A stretch of DNA of 64,000 nucleotides from Microvirga sp. VF16 (GCF_016864375.1 NZ_CP069359.1:372001-436000); one strand, 5' to 3'. Numbered from the stretch's first letter, positions 1 through 8,824 are shown. The notes: generated from the letters alone by a model not told the origin. Made by a program: numbers and translations.

Positions 1-94
1 GCGCGGCCGCGTTCGCGAGCACCGAGAGCTTCTCGTGGTCATTTGCTGTCAGGGTGATGCGGGGCTTGGCGCCGCCAGTGGTTCTCTTCGTCAT
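1..94 (-). CDS. rnk: Rnk-type nucleoside diphosphate kinase regulator, partial (N-terminus only)
   Basis: The 31 visible N-terminal codons (MTKRTTGGAKPRITLTAND...) run off the left edge. The start of the form KPRITLTANDHEKLSVLA matches the N-terminal coiled-coil region of the Rnk/GreA-like family, which binds RNA polymerase in the secondary channel. An AGGAGA ribosome binding site lies 7 nt upstream of the ATG. The C-terminal FKBP-like GreA domain is outside the window, so the call rests on the N-terminus and on a second rnk-like gene at 1738. Confidence 0.6.
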   Translation of the reverse strand, partial: MTKRTTGGAKPRITLTANDHEKLSVLANAAA

Positions 95-131
95 CTCTGG
101 TCTCCTGTTCTGTTGTGGACGCCAGCGCTGG

Positions 132-487
132 TCATGCGGCGCTTGGTCCGGGATCGTCGTCATCGCCCTGCGGCGGATCGGGGAGCCTCTCCGGCGCGGG
201 CCGGCGCCGCGGCGTCGGCTGGACCACCTTTCCGCCCGGCAGCTCCTCTCCGCGCGGGTCGGGCTTGGATGTCGGTTCGTTCGGGGACTGGTGTATGACA
301 CGGCCTCCTTTGCGCCGGATGGGGGTGAAGCTGAGGTTGGTCGGAGCGTCCGCGTCAGGAACTCGGGCGCAATGGGCCCCAGCTCCAGATACGACTCTTC
401 CGCCGGCAGATCGGGCTCGGCGCCCGCCGCCAGGAATCGGTTGTGCTCCGCCAAGCGGAACACCAGCCTGAAGGAGCAATAAAGCAT
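132..487 (-). pseudogene. Hypothetical gene apparently split by a frameshift
   Basis: From the ATG at 487 one frame reads protein-like sequence (LVFRLAEHNRFLAAGAEPD, then ESYLELGPIAPEF) with GC-rich third positions. Protein-like sequence then continues in the -1 frame (DAPTNLSFTPIRRKGG to PERLPDPPQGDDDDPGPSAA) to a stop at 132. The switch falls near 365-375. I do not recognise the family. It lies directly upstream of the partial rnk on the same strand. It could instead be a shorter gene starting within the second frame. Confidence 0.4.
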
Positions 488-541
488 ACCGCCGCACCGG
501 ATGCCTCAGCAGCCGGCCTCACAAGATTTGCAAAGATGGAG

Positions 542-634
542 GGATCTTGCAGTGCCCCGAACTCGGGGCGCGGATACGCGTCGAGCTCGGGGCTACTGGC
601 CCGCGATGAGGTTACCTGACCGGTGCAGGCCGCG
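542..634. repeat. Copy 1 of a dispersed non-coding repeat with CGAGCTCGG boxes
   Basis: This stretch resembles 8131-8220: both have GATCTT, a gapped CCGA(A/G)CTCGG palindrome, then TCGAGCTCGGGGCTA, TGGCCCGCGAT and CGGTGCAGGC in the same order. It sits upstream of the minus-strand gene starting at 487, as copy 2 sits upstream of homospermidine synthase. The function is unknown; it may be an operator or an old insertion end. Confidence 0.5.
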
Positions 635-651
635 ATGATATTGTGCAAAGC

Positions 652-1242
652 TCAACATAATACGCTGATGCTGGTACACATTGCCGTGTTTGTCAAATCG
701 CCGGCGCGCAGTGTGGCGGTATGTCCTGTCCCACGTTCATCATCGGGCTCACGCCAAGCATCGCTCGTCAGCACGACGTGGATGGCCTCCGCATCCTTCG
801 CGGATCTGAGACGCGCCGCAACATCGCGGTCACGCAACCGGCGCACCACGCGAGCCAAGGCCCGCAAATGCATGGGATCATCACCATCAGGGCTCAGCAG
901 CAGAAACACGAGATCGGCGGGAATGTCGTCCGCGGCACCGAAGTCCAGCGCAGGTTTCACACGCGCGAAGGCGCCGAGGGGGCTGTCGAGGCCGGGGATC
1001 GCAGCATGCGGGATCGCGACGCCGCGCCCGAAGCCGAAGGTAGACGCCTGGCCACGCTCCAGAACCGCGTGTCGGACCATGTCCTTGTTCAAAGTCGATC
1101 CCGCCGCACTACGGGCGAGTTCGTCGACAACATGCCGAATGTCGCGGGCGCGCAGGCGCGGGATCATGCGCGCAGGAGAAATCAGGGATGCCATCATGGT
1201 GGGTGCCATCATCAATGCCGGCCGGATCTTGGGCCGCCTCAC
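652..1242 (-). CDS. ptsN: PtsN-like EIIA-Ntr domain protein
   Basis: This is a PTS IIA (fructose/nitrogen type) domain. The active-site region GFGRGVAIPHAAIPGL carries the phosphorylatable His, followed by PADLVFLLLSP and the C-terminal HLRALARVVRRLRD helix. EIIA-Ntr proteins take phosphate from NPr and regulate potassium uptake, sigma factors and nitrogen or stress responses. The longest frame starts at a GTG with no clear ribosome binding site. Met codons at 1212, 1209, 1197 and 1194 give lengths closer to the usual 150-160 residues, so the start is uncertain. The C-terminal 40 residues beyond the domain look unconserved. Confidence 0.75.
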   Translation of the reverse strand: MRRPKIRPALMMAPTMMASLISPARMIPRLRARDIRHVVDELARSAAGSTLNKDMVRHAVLERGQASTFGFGRGVAIPHAAIPGLDSPLGAFARVKPALDFGAADDIPADLVFLLLSPDGDDPMHLRALARVVRRLRDRDVAARLRSAKDAEAIHVVLTSDAWREPDDERGTGHTATLRAGDLTNTAMCTSISVLC

Positions 1243-1737
1243 ATTCTCAGGAACAGGACACGGACAACTGCCCCGGGCGGCGTGCGCCGCCCGGGCTTAC
1301 GCGCCCGTTTGGAGAGGTCCTGTCCGGAACAGCATGTGCTGCATGAGGAAGCGTGCATTCATGACGTTAAGGCAACGCTTGTCAGCGCGGTAAGTTCAAG
1401 CTCACACAGGCGGCTATCCTTAAGGTCCGTCCCACGACACATCGCCGTGCAATTACTCCCACGCATAAATGCCATTCGCTTGAACTGGTGCCGATTCAAT
1501 CTATGGTGAGCACACCATGCCAAGGCTCGTTACCCCTCATCCCACCGACATCCACGCGACCCGCTGCGCCTCAGGCTCCTGAGCCGGGTGCAAGACGCCT
1601 GTCTTGCCCCGGGAGCTCTTGCCAACCAGCAATCATGCATCAGCCGATGAACGGCTCCCCGATCCGGATCTCGGCTGATCCCGGAATGTGTCCAGGCACC
1701 TGGTCCGCCTGGACGATATCTGCTTCAGGAGTATAAG
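1243..1737. other. Gene-free stretch between ptsN-like and rnk-like genes
   Basis: No convincing gene is seen in this 495-base divergent gap. It must hold both promoters. Confidence 0.5.
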
Positions 1738-2397
1738 TTGTCCTCATCCCGCGTTACCCCAACCGTTTCTTCGAGTGACCATCTCCGGCTGCAGAGGATC
1801 GCCTCGGCTGGCATGCGGATCCGCAGGGCGCCACCATCCGCGCAGGTCCTCGCCGCGGAGCTCGAACGGGCACGGGTGGTGAGTCCTGCCGGCCTTCCTG
1901 CGAACGTGATCTCCATGCACTCGGTTTTTGATTTCCGCGACGGGATCACCGACCAGGTCCGGCGTGCGATGCTGGTTTATCCGGGCGAGGAGGATGCCGG
2001 CGCGGGGCGCATCTCCGTGCTGTCGCCGCTCGGCGCAGCACTGATCGGCCTGGCTGAGGGGCAGTCGTTCCAATGGCGCAGCGCCACGGGTGTACGGCGG
2101 ACGCTGCAGGTCATCCGCGTGGTTCATCAACCCGAGCGCGCGAACGCGTCCAGAGCCCGTCATGAGAGTGAGGCAAAAGCAGCGATACGAAGCGAGCTGG
2201 CGTGGAGGTGCCTTAGCGTCGCACCGGGCCGGAGGCATCCTCCGGCCCGGCAAAGGCTTAAGCCAGCGCCGGGGCCGACATCTGGCCGCGGGTGGCATCG
2301 ATCATCCGGCGCTTCGTTCGGCGCAGCTGCTTGTCGACCTTTCCAAGCGCCAGGTCAAACGCCTGATGGCAGCCGCTGGCGGACGCCTCGGCAATGA
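1738..2397 (+). CDS. rnk: Rnk-type nucleoside diphosphate kinase regulator with run-on C-terminus
   Basis: A TTG start follows a strong AGGAGT site. Residues 1-60 form the N-terminal helical part. Residues 59-140 match the GreA/GreB-like C-terminal domain (SMHSVFDFRDGITDQVRRAM, LVYPGEEDAGAGRISVLSPL, GAALIGLAEGQ). Rnk proteins are normally about 135-140 residues; this frame continues to 219 and overlaps the convergent hpf gene by 140 bases. The last 80 residues are Arg/Pro-rich, lack domain features, and cross a perfect 12-bp hairpin at 2224-2250, so the original stop was probably lost by a small indel. The functional domain itself looks intact. Confidence 0.75.
   Translation: MSSSRVTPTVSSSDHLRLQRIASAGMRIRRAPPSAQVLAAELERARVVSPAGLPANVISMHSVFDFRDGITDQVRRAMLVYPGEEDAGAGRISVLSPLGAALIGLAEGQSFQWRSATGVRRTLQVIRVVHQPERANASRARHESEAKAAIRSELAWRCLSVAPGRRHPPARQRLKPAPGPTSGRGWHRSSGASFGAAACRPFQAPGQTPDGSRWRTPRQ
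2224..2250. terminator. Perfect 12-bp hairpin downstream of hpf
   Basis: CCGGGCCGGAGG and CCTCCGGCCCGG flank a 3-base loop, just past the hpf stop at 2258. There is no clear T run on either strand, so it may be a terminator or an mRNA-stabilising end. It also lies inside the run-on part of the rnk frame. Confidence 0.6.
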
Positions 2398-2605
2398 TCA
2401 TCCTGAGATTGCTCACCTGGATGTTAATGGTGCAGCAGTACGAGTGCCCATCGCGCGTGAACCCAACCGTCGCATGGTTCAAGCGCCCGAAGTACGTTCC
2501 GGCGACATGCAGGAGCTTTTCCTGCACGTAATGAGGCAGGGCCTCACCAAGGTCGATGTTGGTACCGTTGATCTTGATCGCTCTGCTTGCGTCACTTGGC
2601 TTCAT
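2258..2605 (-). CDS. hpf: Ribosome hibernation promoting factor, short form (HPF/YfiA-like)
   Basis: The 115-residue protein matches the S30AE fold: IKINGTNIDLGEALPHYVQE at the start, then a beta strand with GHSYCCTINIQV, and a C-terminal helix with HQAFDLALGKVDKQLRRTKR. HPF proteins bind the 30S decoding region and inactivate ribosomes in stationary phase. It lacks the long-form C-terminal dimerisation domain. A GGAGG site lies 7 nt before the ATG. It is a plasmid copy among other stress genes. Confidence 0.85.
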   Translation of the reverse strand: MKPSDASRAIKINGTNIDLGEALPHYVQEKLLHVAGTYFGRLNHATVGFTRDGHSYCCTINIQVSNLRMIIAEASASGCHQAFDLALGKVDKQLRRTKRRMIDATRGQMSAPALA

Positions 2606-2618
2606 GGGTGTGCCTCCT

Positions 2619-2822
2619 TCATGGGATCGCGCGGTGAGAATTCTCCTGATGAGGCGCGCGCCTCATCGACCGCAGCGGGTGCCTGTCGTCCGGACGTCGT
2701 GGAGTGTTGGGTCTGGCCGGTTCATCGGTTCCATAGGAACACCAAGGGCACCGGGCCGCAGCCCTTGGCAAACTGCGTTTGCAGATGCTGCAGACGGCCC
2801 GACGCACGCGCCTCAGCATCAT
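2619..2822 (-). CDS. Small zinc-ribbon-like protein
   Basis: The start follows an AGGAGG site directly upstream of two consecutive ATG codons (2822 and 2819). The 67-residue product has CSIC and CPWC pairs 11 residues apart (CSICKRSLPRAAARCPWC), a typical rubredoxin-like zinc knuckle, then a Pro/Arg-rich tail. It ends 13 bases before the hpf start on the same strand, so the two may be co-transcribed. I do not recognise a named family. Confidence 0.5.
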   Translation of the reverse strand: MMLRRVRRAVCSICKRSLPRAAARCPWCSYGTDEPARPNTPRRPDDRHPLRSMRRAPHQENSHRAIP

Positions 2823-2945
2823 CACCCTCCTGTCGCGAGCCTTGGCTCGACGAAGTCGTTGTTGTTGTCGTGTGCAGGGGCCGCGGCGGGAAAGCGAACG
2901 TTGTCTCGCCATCGTTCATGCACTTCGGGTTCGTGGAAATCCCAC

Positions 2946-3152
2946 CTACAGGCTCCTGCCCGGACGGGACGTGTGCGTCGCGGCGACATAGGCCGCGAGG
3001 ATCAGCGTGATGGACGCGCAAAGCCCCATGATGCTGATTGACGCCGCGTAGCCGAACGTCTTGCCCAGGCTATCCCAGAAGACGAGTTGCGCAACGGTCA
3101 GCGCGATGAAGGTTGCAAGGAATGCGATGGACATGACCTCACCATTCGGCAA
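2946..3152 (-). CDS. Small two-helix membrane protein
   Basis: The 68-residue product has two hydrophobic stretches (about residues 9-26 and 37-58), MSIAFLATFIALTVAQLVFW and YAASISIMGLCASITLILAA, with a short polar loop. GAGG precedes the ATG at 3152 by 7 nt; an alternative ATG lies at 3134. It lies upstream of the zinc-ribbon gene on the same strand. The function is unknown. Confidence 0.5.
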   Translation of the reverse strand: MPNGEVMSIAFLATFIALTVAQLVFWDSLGKTFGYAASISIMGLCASITLILAAYVAATHTSRPGRSL

Positions 3153-3781
3153 CCTCAGCGAGGCTGCCGCTCCTGACGCTTTGATCGTATTTGCAAGGAA
3201 ACCCGCACGCGCCGGATCAATCCACGCGATGGATGACAGTGAGCTTATGGCTGTTCGGGTTTTTGCCGTGTGCCAATCAGCCCCGGACTAAGGACGTCCG
3301 GGGCTCAGGATCCCGTCTTGAGACGGCCTGCGCGCAGAGCGGAAACGGTACGGATCGTGGGCATGACCTCATCAATGTCGGTTGCGCCAACTCCAGTGTC
3401 AAGGCTGAGGGCCGCGACAGAAGGCAACGTTTGACAAAGCGTCCCGCCGTCTTAAGCTTGCTGCGTTATGTTGACGTTTCCGAGACATCATCGCGGCCTT
3501 TGCCGCGCCGGAACCCTGGTCGCAGGCCAGTAACCCCGCGGTCCGGCGCTTAAGACGCGCGGGCCCGGGGTGATGAAACCTATCCGACGTTCAACCAGGC
3601 CGAGATCCGGGCGCATCGACGTCCCATGCGATGCCTTGTTCACCGTGCTTGCACGTTGGCTCAGCCATGGGCTGATCTGCGACGCGTCCGATGCGCCTGT
3701 CGCGACCGCGCGCCGTCGAAACATGGTTTGGCCAGCCCATGGTGACGTCGAAGATCGGGAGCTGCGGTGCGGCAGAGTGCA
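3153..3781. other. Gene-free stretch
   Basis: About 630 bases between divergent genes. Several open frames exist on both strands, but none has a ribosome binding site, domain or consistent codon use. Confidence 0.45.
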
Positions 3782-4294
3782 ATGAGCAAAGAATCGAAGA
3801 AGAGATCCTTGAGCTACCGGGTCACCACGCCCGAGGAGCGGGCCAGGCGTCGGGACGAGACCGGGAAGCGGACCGAGCGCATCATGACACTCAAGGCGCA
3901 GGGCCTGAACTACGCCACCATCGGGATCCGCCTGGGCCTGAGTCCCAGCACCGTGAGCCGCATTGCGCGGGAATACACCCAGCAGGCGCACGATGAGAGG
4001 CTGCTGGCTGCATCAGGCACGCAGATGCCAGGTGCAGCCGGCACCTGTCATCATGTGAAGGAGAGCGATATGTCCAGTCATGCACAACGCTTGTCGAGCC
4101 AGCGCACCATGGCGCGCGTGCCGACGGCCGCCGAGGCGCTGGCCCGCGAGCTGTTCAAGCGGGTCTGCCGTGACGACACCTTTGACGACCTCAAGCGGCG
4201 CGCCGCGTTCAACCGACAGGATGCGGGTCGGCTCAGGCACTGGATCAGGGCCGCGCACGCCGTGTTGGCGAAGGCGCATCCCTATCGTCCCTGA
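3782..4294 (+). CDS. Helix-turn-helix protein, possibly two genes fused by stop loss
   Basis: Residues 1-75 contain a clear helix-turn-helix (LKAQGLNYATIGIRLGLSPS, then TVSRIAREYTQQ) of the resolvase/LuxR-like kind. Residues 97-170 are a separate conserved-looking unit (TMARVPTAAEALARELFKRV, DDLKRRAAFNRQDAGRL). A strong AAGGAG site precedes an in-frame ATG at 4070, and a 7-bp hairpin (CAGGTGC/GCACCTG, 4029-4047) lies between the halves. This suggests two neighbouring genes whose intervening stop was lost. The DNA target is unknown. Confidence 0.55.
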   Translation: MSKESKKRSLSYRVTTPEERARRRDETGKRTERIMTLKAQGLNYATIGIRLGLSPSTVSRIAREYTQQAHDERLLAASGTQMPGAAGTCHHVKESDMSSHAQRLSSQRTMARVPTAAEALARELFKRVCRDDTFDDLKRRAAFNRQDAGRLRHWIRAAHAVLAKAHPYRP

Positions 4295-4729
4295 CGCCCG
4301 GCATTCAGCAACTCTCCGCGAGGCAGACGAAGCCGAGGCAAGTATTCGACACGCTGTCCAGCAAGGAACGATTCTAATGATCGCCCGAGGCGTGTCATGC
4401 ATACTCTTCGGTCGCCGCGAATTCATCTACTGGTTCCACGGACATTTCGAAGCAGCTTTCAATACTTGATTTCGTCCAGGATGTACCTACATCAAAGACA
4501 TCATGATTACGCTGTGTCACCTTTCAAACCTTCGCGCGGGTCGCCTCCAAGCAGGCCACTGAACCCCGAAGGCCGGCCTGCCCCATCGCGGCGGCCGCCA
4601 TTCGGGGCCATGACGACTCCTGAACAACCCTCGGACCGATGACGCCCCTTTTGAGGGGCCGGCGCGGCATGCGCCCCGTCAGGATCGTCTCTCAGCCTTC
4701 TGCATGCTGCGCCGCGCGGAGGAGAAGAC
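4295..4729. other. Gene-free stretch upstream of the CBS gene
   Basis: About 435 bases without a supported gene. It probably holds the promoter of the CBS-domain gene at 4730. Confidence 0.45.
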
Positions 4730-5629
4730 ATGACCACAAGCTGTCGCCGCTCACCTGAGCCGCTGTCGCCGCACCTGCTGCCATCGCTGGCCCTTGGCCC
4801 ATCGCCCGTTCCGGACGGCGACGGCCATATCACGCTGTTGCCGTGGCGCCTGAGGCGGGAATCCCTTGGCCGCTCGACGCAGGGCGGGCCCCACGGCGAG
4901 GGCTGCAAGTCGCAGCTTCCACCCGTAGGCAAGGCACCGCCCCCGCTCACCGTCGCGGATGTGATGACGCGCGACGTGGTCTCCGTCTCGACGGCCACGC
5001 CAGTGAGCGAGATCGCCGGCGCGCTGGCCGGCAAGCGGATCAGCGGCGTGCCGGTGGTCGGCGCCGATGGAAGCCTTCTTGGCATCGTCAGCGAGGGCGA
5101 CCTGATCCGCCGGGCCGAGATCGGCACCCAGCGCCGGCGTTCCCGGTTGGCCAAGGTCTTTGCCGACATCAGTGCGGAGGCATCCGACTACGTCCGGGCT
5201 CACGGCCGCAAGGCGCGGCACGTCATGACATCGCAGGTGGTCACGGCCACCGAGGACATGACGCTCGCGGACGTCGCCGACGTCATGGAGAAGCGGCATC
5301 TCAAGCGGCTTCCCGTTGTCCGCGGAGACGTTCTCGTCGGCATTGTCAGCCGCAGCGATCTCGTCAAGGCGGTGGCGCGCCACCGCGCTCCCCTGTTCGC
5401 CGACCCTCTCACGGACGACATCATCCTGCGGGACCTGATGGCCCGCGTGAAGGGGCTGACGCCATCTCACCGGCTCATCCACATCTCGGTGCACCGTGGG
5501 AACGCGGACATTGCCGGGCTTGTGGACTCGGCGGCCGAACGCGAGGCGATCCTGGTTGCCGCCGAGAACACGCCGGGGATCCGGTCGATTCAAGACCGGA
5601 TGATCCTGCGACGTCGCTCCATTTCGTGA
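4730..5629 (+). CDS. CBS-pair protein with C-terminal BON-like domain
   Basis: The protein has a Pro-rich 70-residue leader, then two CBS domains: TVADVMTRDVVSVSTATPVS to GIVSEGDLIRR, and KARHVMTSQVVTATEDMTLA to LVGIVSRSDLVKAVA. A degenerate BON-like segment with VHRGNADIAGLVDSAAEREA follows. CBS pairs sense adenosyl ligands, and CBS-BON proteins are common stress proteins in this order. GGAGGAGAAGAC precedes the ATG. The small membrane gene at 5647 follows after 17 bases and is likely co-transcribed. Confidence 0.85.
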   Translation: MTTSCRRSPEPLSPHLLPSLALGPSPVPDGDGHITLLPWRLRRESLGRSTQGGPHGEGCKSQLPPVGKAPPPLTVADVMTRDVVSVSTATPVSEIAGALAGKRISGVPVVGADGSLLGIVSEGDLIRRAEIGTQRRRSRLAKVFADISAEASDYVRAHGRKARHVMTSQVVTATEDMTLADVADVMEKRHLKRLPVVRGDVLVGIVSRSDLVKAVARHRAPLFADPLTDDIILRDLMARVKGLTPSHRLIHISVHRGNADIAGLVDSAAEREAILVAAENTPGIRSIQDRMILRRRSIS

Positions 5630-5646
5630 TCCCGGAGGACAATCCG

Positions 5647-5862
5647 ATGACGCGCCTTCGTGCAATCCTCATGGCTGCCATCCTGTTCGGTGGCGTGTGC
5701 CTGGTGCTCGGCGCCCTTGGGGCGATGATAATCGAGTCCGGGAGGGTTCTCGGCATCTACGGCATGGCGGTTCTCGGCTTCGCCGCATGGGTGTCCTGGG
5801 ACACGTTCCAAGGGTGCCGCGCAGGGCAAGGCGCCCCGAGGTCCAGGAGATCGCTGCCATGA
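5647..5862 (+). CDS. Small two-helix membrane protein
   Basis: The 71-residue product has two hydrophobic segments, about residues 5-28 (ILMAAILFGGVCLVLGALGA) and 34-51 (VLGIYGMAVLGFAAWVSW), and a basic tail. A GGAGG site sits 8 nt upstream of the ATG. It follows the CBS gene by 17 bases. No family was recognised. Confidence 0.6.
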   Translation: MTRLRAILMAAILFGGVCLVLGALGAMIIESGRVLGIYGMAVLGFAAWVSWDTFQGCRAGQGAPRSRRSLP

Positions 5863-5985
5863 GGGTCGCAGCCCCTTGCGTCTGTACCCGCTCGTGGCGG
5901 CCGTCTCCGCGGGAGACATCACGCCGGGGATGTCGTGCCTGCCCACAATGCTTGCCCTCCACAGGCACAACCGATGGAGAAGATG

Positions 5986-6288
5986 ATGAAACGTACTGAA
6001 ACTCGGACAGCCCACGGCAATCCCGCATTGAGCACCACGCCGGTTGAGCGCAGGCCAATGCGTCACGACGTGATCGACGCGACCACCAACAACCCAGCGG
6101 ATCTCGACCGAAGGCTCGACTCGGCGCTGGAAGAAACCTCCCCGCCAGTGATCCCGTGTCGGTCATGTGTAGTTGACGGCGCGACTTTCATACGCCCCCT
6201 CATGCGCTTTTCGGAGCTGCCTGTGCTCGACCGGAGATTATCGAGGCGGATGCTGCGCACCGCGATTCGGCAGGAAATTTGCAGCTAG
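5986..6288 (+). pseudogene. Frameshifted ETFPASDPVSV-family small protein
   Basis: The frame reads NNPADLDRRLDSALEETSPP and then loses the pattern. One base later in the other frame, SDPVSVMCS and a stop follow at 6171. Related proteins at 41493 and 62575 carry the uninterrupted LD..LD.A.EETFP.SDPVSV motif, so a one-base deletion near 6145 has broken this copy. GGAGA lies 5 nt before the ATG at 5986. Confidence 0.6.
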
Positions 6289-6432
6289 CAGCTCTTCAGC
6301 CGGTCAGCATAGGCAACTCGGGCCACCGACTCGAGAACCGTTCGATCCTAGCCGCACCGGCCGTCGATGTGCTTGCGGCCCTTGGATGCAATGAGCCTCG
6401 AGGGCGAGCGCCCTCAAGGTCGGCACCGATGC

Positions 6433-7869
6433 CTATTGCACCAACACATTCCGGAACTGCCACGGATCCGAGATATCGATATCTTCGGGGAAGAAGCTCG
6501 GACGGCCATCAAGCGGCGTCCAATCGGTGTAGACGCCAATCACTGGCCCAAGATAGGGCGTCTGCACTTCAAGGCAGCGGCGAAAGTCAATATCGTCCGC
6601 CCCCACGATCCCGGCATCCGGATTTTCCAAGGCCCAGACCATTCCGGCCAGCACGGCGGACGTGATCTGAAGACCGGTCGCATTCTGGTTCGGTGCCAGC
6701 TTCCGGGTCTCCTCGATGGAAAGTTGCGAGCCGTACCAGTAGGCATTCTTGCCGTGGCCGTAGAGGAGAACACCCAATTCATCGATACCGTCGACGATTT
6801 CGCTCTCGGTAAGGATGTGGAACTTATCCTGGGCGCGCCCAGCTTTTCCGAACATCTCGTGCAGCGACAGGACAGCCTCGTTACAAGGGTGATAAGCATA
6901 GTGGCAGGTGGGCCGGTAGACGACCTTGCCGTCCTTACGCACCGTGAAGAAATCCGTAATCGAGATGGCTTCGTTGTGGGTCACCAGAAAGGCATACTGT
7001 GCCTGAGCAGTCGGGGTCCAAGAACGCACGCGGGTATCAGCGCCAGGCTGAAGCAGATAGATCCCCGCTTGGCAGCCCTTATCATGGGTGCGCCCGTTCT
7101 CCGGCATCCATGTCTCGTGGGTCCCCCAACCGAGTTCTGCCGGCTGAAGGCCCTCCGATACGAAACCCTCTACAGACCACGTGTTTACGAACACACCCAT
7201 CGGCTTTTCGGAGGTCGCCCGCTGCGTGTCGCGCTCGGCGATATGGATGCCCTTCACGCCGACACGCTGCATGAGACGCGCCCAATCCTCGCGGGATTTC
7301 GGCTCTTCGTGCTCAAGACCGGTATCCTTGGCGACGTTGAGCAGGGCCTGCTTCACCAACCATGAGACCATCCCAGGATTGGCGCCGCAGCACGACACGG
7401 CTGTGGTTCCGCCGGGGTTGTGGCGGCGGGCATCAAGGATGATCTCGCGCAGCGCGTAATTTGTGCGTGCTTCCGGACCTGCACTCTTGTCGAAATAGAA
7501 TCCGGCCCAAGGCTCCGCAACTGTGTCGATGTACAGAGCGCCGATCTCCCGGCAGAGTTCCATGATGTCACGCGAGGACGTGTCCACCGACAAGTTCACA
7601 CAGAAGCCTTGACCGCCGCCTTCCGTCAGAAGGGGCTTTAGCACATCTCGGTAATTGTCGCGGGTCAAGCCCTGATGGACAAAATGAATGCCGTTCTCGT
7701 CGAGTATGGGCCGGTAGGCATCATTGGGATCCACGACGAACAATCGTTTCTTCTCGAACTCGAAGTGGCGTTGGATCAGCGGTAACATGCCTTTTCCAAT
7801 TGATCCGAAACCAATCATGACGACGGGACCATTGATCCCACCGTAAATCGGCCAGGGCTCGTACTTCAT
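6433..7869 (-). CDS. hss: Homospermidine synthase
   Basis: The 478-residue length and sequence match alphaproteobacterial homospermidine synthase (EC 2.5.1.44), which makes sym-homospermidine from putrescine (or putrescine plus spermidine) with NAD. An N-terminal Rossmann motif GFGSIGKGMLPL is followed by VVDPNDAYRP, the family-typical NPGGTTAVSCCGANPGMVSW, and the C-terminal LAPNQNATGLQITSAVLAGM. The gene is complete with an ATG start and acts in the cytoplasm. It stands alone, with a repeat element about 270 bases upstream. Confidence 0.96.
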   Translation of the reverse strand: MKYEPWPIYGGINGPVVMIGFGSIGKGMLPLIQRHFEFEKKRLFVVDPNDAYRPILDENGIHFVHQGLTRDNYRDVLKPLLTEGGGQGFCVNLSVDTSSRDIMELCREIGALYIDTVAEPWAGFYFDKSAGPEARTNYALREIILDARRHNPGGTTAVSCCGANPGMVSWLVKQALLNVAKDTGLEHEEPKSREDWARLMQRVGVKGIHIAERDTQRATSEKPMGVFVNTWSVEGFVSEGLQPAELGWGTHETWMPENGRTHDKGCQAGIYLLQPGADTRVRSWTPTAQAQYAFLVTHNEAISITDFFTVRKDGKVVYRPTCHYAYHPCNEAVLSLHEMFGKAGRAQDKFHILTESEIVDGIDELGVLLYGHGKNAYWYGSQLSIEETRKLAPNQNATGLQITSAVLAGMVWALENPDAGIVGADDIDFRRCLEVQTPYLGPVIGVYTDWTPLDGRPSFFPEDIDISDPWQFRNVLVQ

Positions 7870-8564
7870 CTCGATTTTTATCCATAATTCTCACCCTCCC
7901 CTCGGGAGCGGCGATCAAAAAGTTGCGATGCGAGCGCCCGCGGACGAACGTGTCAGAAGAGCTACCTGGAGAAGTGGCAAATCGCTTATCCGTCGATGGA
8001 TACGGATGCAAAGGCCGCGCGATGCCCCGAATCACATGGCAAAGCGAGAAGAGGGCAGAGCAAAGAAATGCCTGATATGCCAGGATCCAGACGGTTAACA
8101 ACCGACGCTATCGAATGGGCGGAAGGATCAGGATCTTCAGCACCCGAGCTCGGGTAAAACACTTCGAGCTCGGGGCTAATGGCCCGCGATTAGTTTTCCT
8201 GCTCGGTGCAGGCAGCGACGGAAGCGTGCGAAGCGCGACATGACGTGGGGCAACCTAATAGCTTCCACACGAAAGTCAAATGGGCCAAATTCGAACAACG
8301 GCGTGCTATCATCGCCTTTCGGCGGGTATCAAGCGTCCTAGCTTTGCACCTAGACATCCTTGGAAGCATAGGCAGTTGCCGCGAAGGCCACTGCGTCTCC
8401 TGATGAGCCGGTGTCGGTCGAAGTCTACCATGTCATTTCGGTCGACAATCTGTCGCTGAAATGGAGATGAAGCACGGCACGTGTCAGTTGACATCTTGGA
8501 ATGAGAGTATCGGGTTTCTAATGGGTCTGGACATCAATAGTAAGACAATGAGCGGTGCATTTTC
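7870..8564. other. Gene-free stretch upstream of hss
   Basis: About 700 bases with no supported gene. It contains repeat copy 2 at 8131-8220 and presumably the hss promoter. Confidence 0.45.
8131..8220. repeat. Copy 2 of the CGAGCTCGG-box repeat
   Basis: It matches 542-634 in order and spacing: GGATCTT, CCGAGCTCGGG, TCGAGCTCGGGGCTA, TGGCCCGCGAT and CGGTGCAGGC. It is located upstream of hss. Confidence 0.5.
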
Positions 8565-8714
8565 TCACTTTAGATGTCCATAGGAGGCAGCATCATCGAC
8601 GTCGCAGATGTGCACCTTTGCGCCCTCACGGACGAAGCTCCTGGCAATCTCCAAGCCGATACCGCCGGCGCCCGCGGTCACGAGAACGCGCAAACCCTGA
8701 ATACCTAAATCCAT
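8565..8714 (-). pseudogene. Short-chain dehydrogenase/reductase, N-terminal remnant
   Basis: The 49-codon frame starts MDLGIQGLRVLVTAGAGGIG and continues LEIARSFVREGAKVHICDVD. This is the first beta strand, the TGxxxGIG NAD(P)-binding loop and the acidic residue after beta 2 of an SDR enzyme, but it stops after GHLK. SDR proteins are about 250 residues, so more than 80 percent is missing. AAAGAGG precedes the ATG. It lies just downstream of the binding-protein gene on the same strand, so it was probably part of that catabolic operon. Confidence 0.75.
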
Positions 8715-8779
8715 TGCTGCCTCTTTCCATTGCCGAAGCGGTCTCTCGTCGTGACGAGCGATCTTGGATGGCTCCGTGA

Positions 8780-8813
8780 GCAGACGGGACCAGAGTTACC
8801 CGGCCCCGTCTGC
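8780..8813 (-). terminator. Hairpin downstream of the binding-protein gene
   Basis: GCAGACGGGACC and GGCCCCGTCTGC pair with one mismatch around a 10-base loop, 12 bases past the stop at 8825. There is no T run, so termination is inferred only from position. Confidence 0.45.
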
Positions 8814-8824
8814 AACTGCTGCGA

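Noticed and set aside
4751..5665. Minus-strand frame opposite the CBS gene
   Set aside because: No ribosome binding site and no domain, while the plus strand has two clear CBS domains.
7721..8101. Minus-strand frame upstream of hss
   Set aside because: It overlaps the start of hss in another frame and its sequence is not protein-like.
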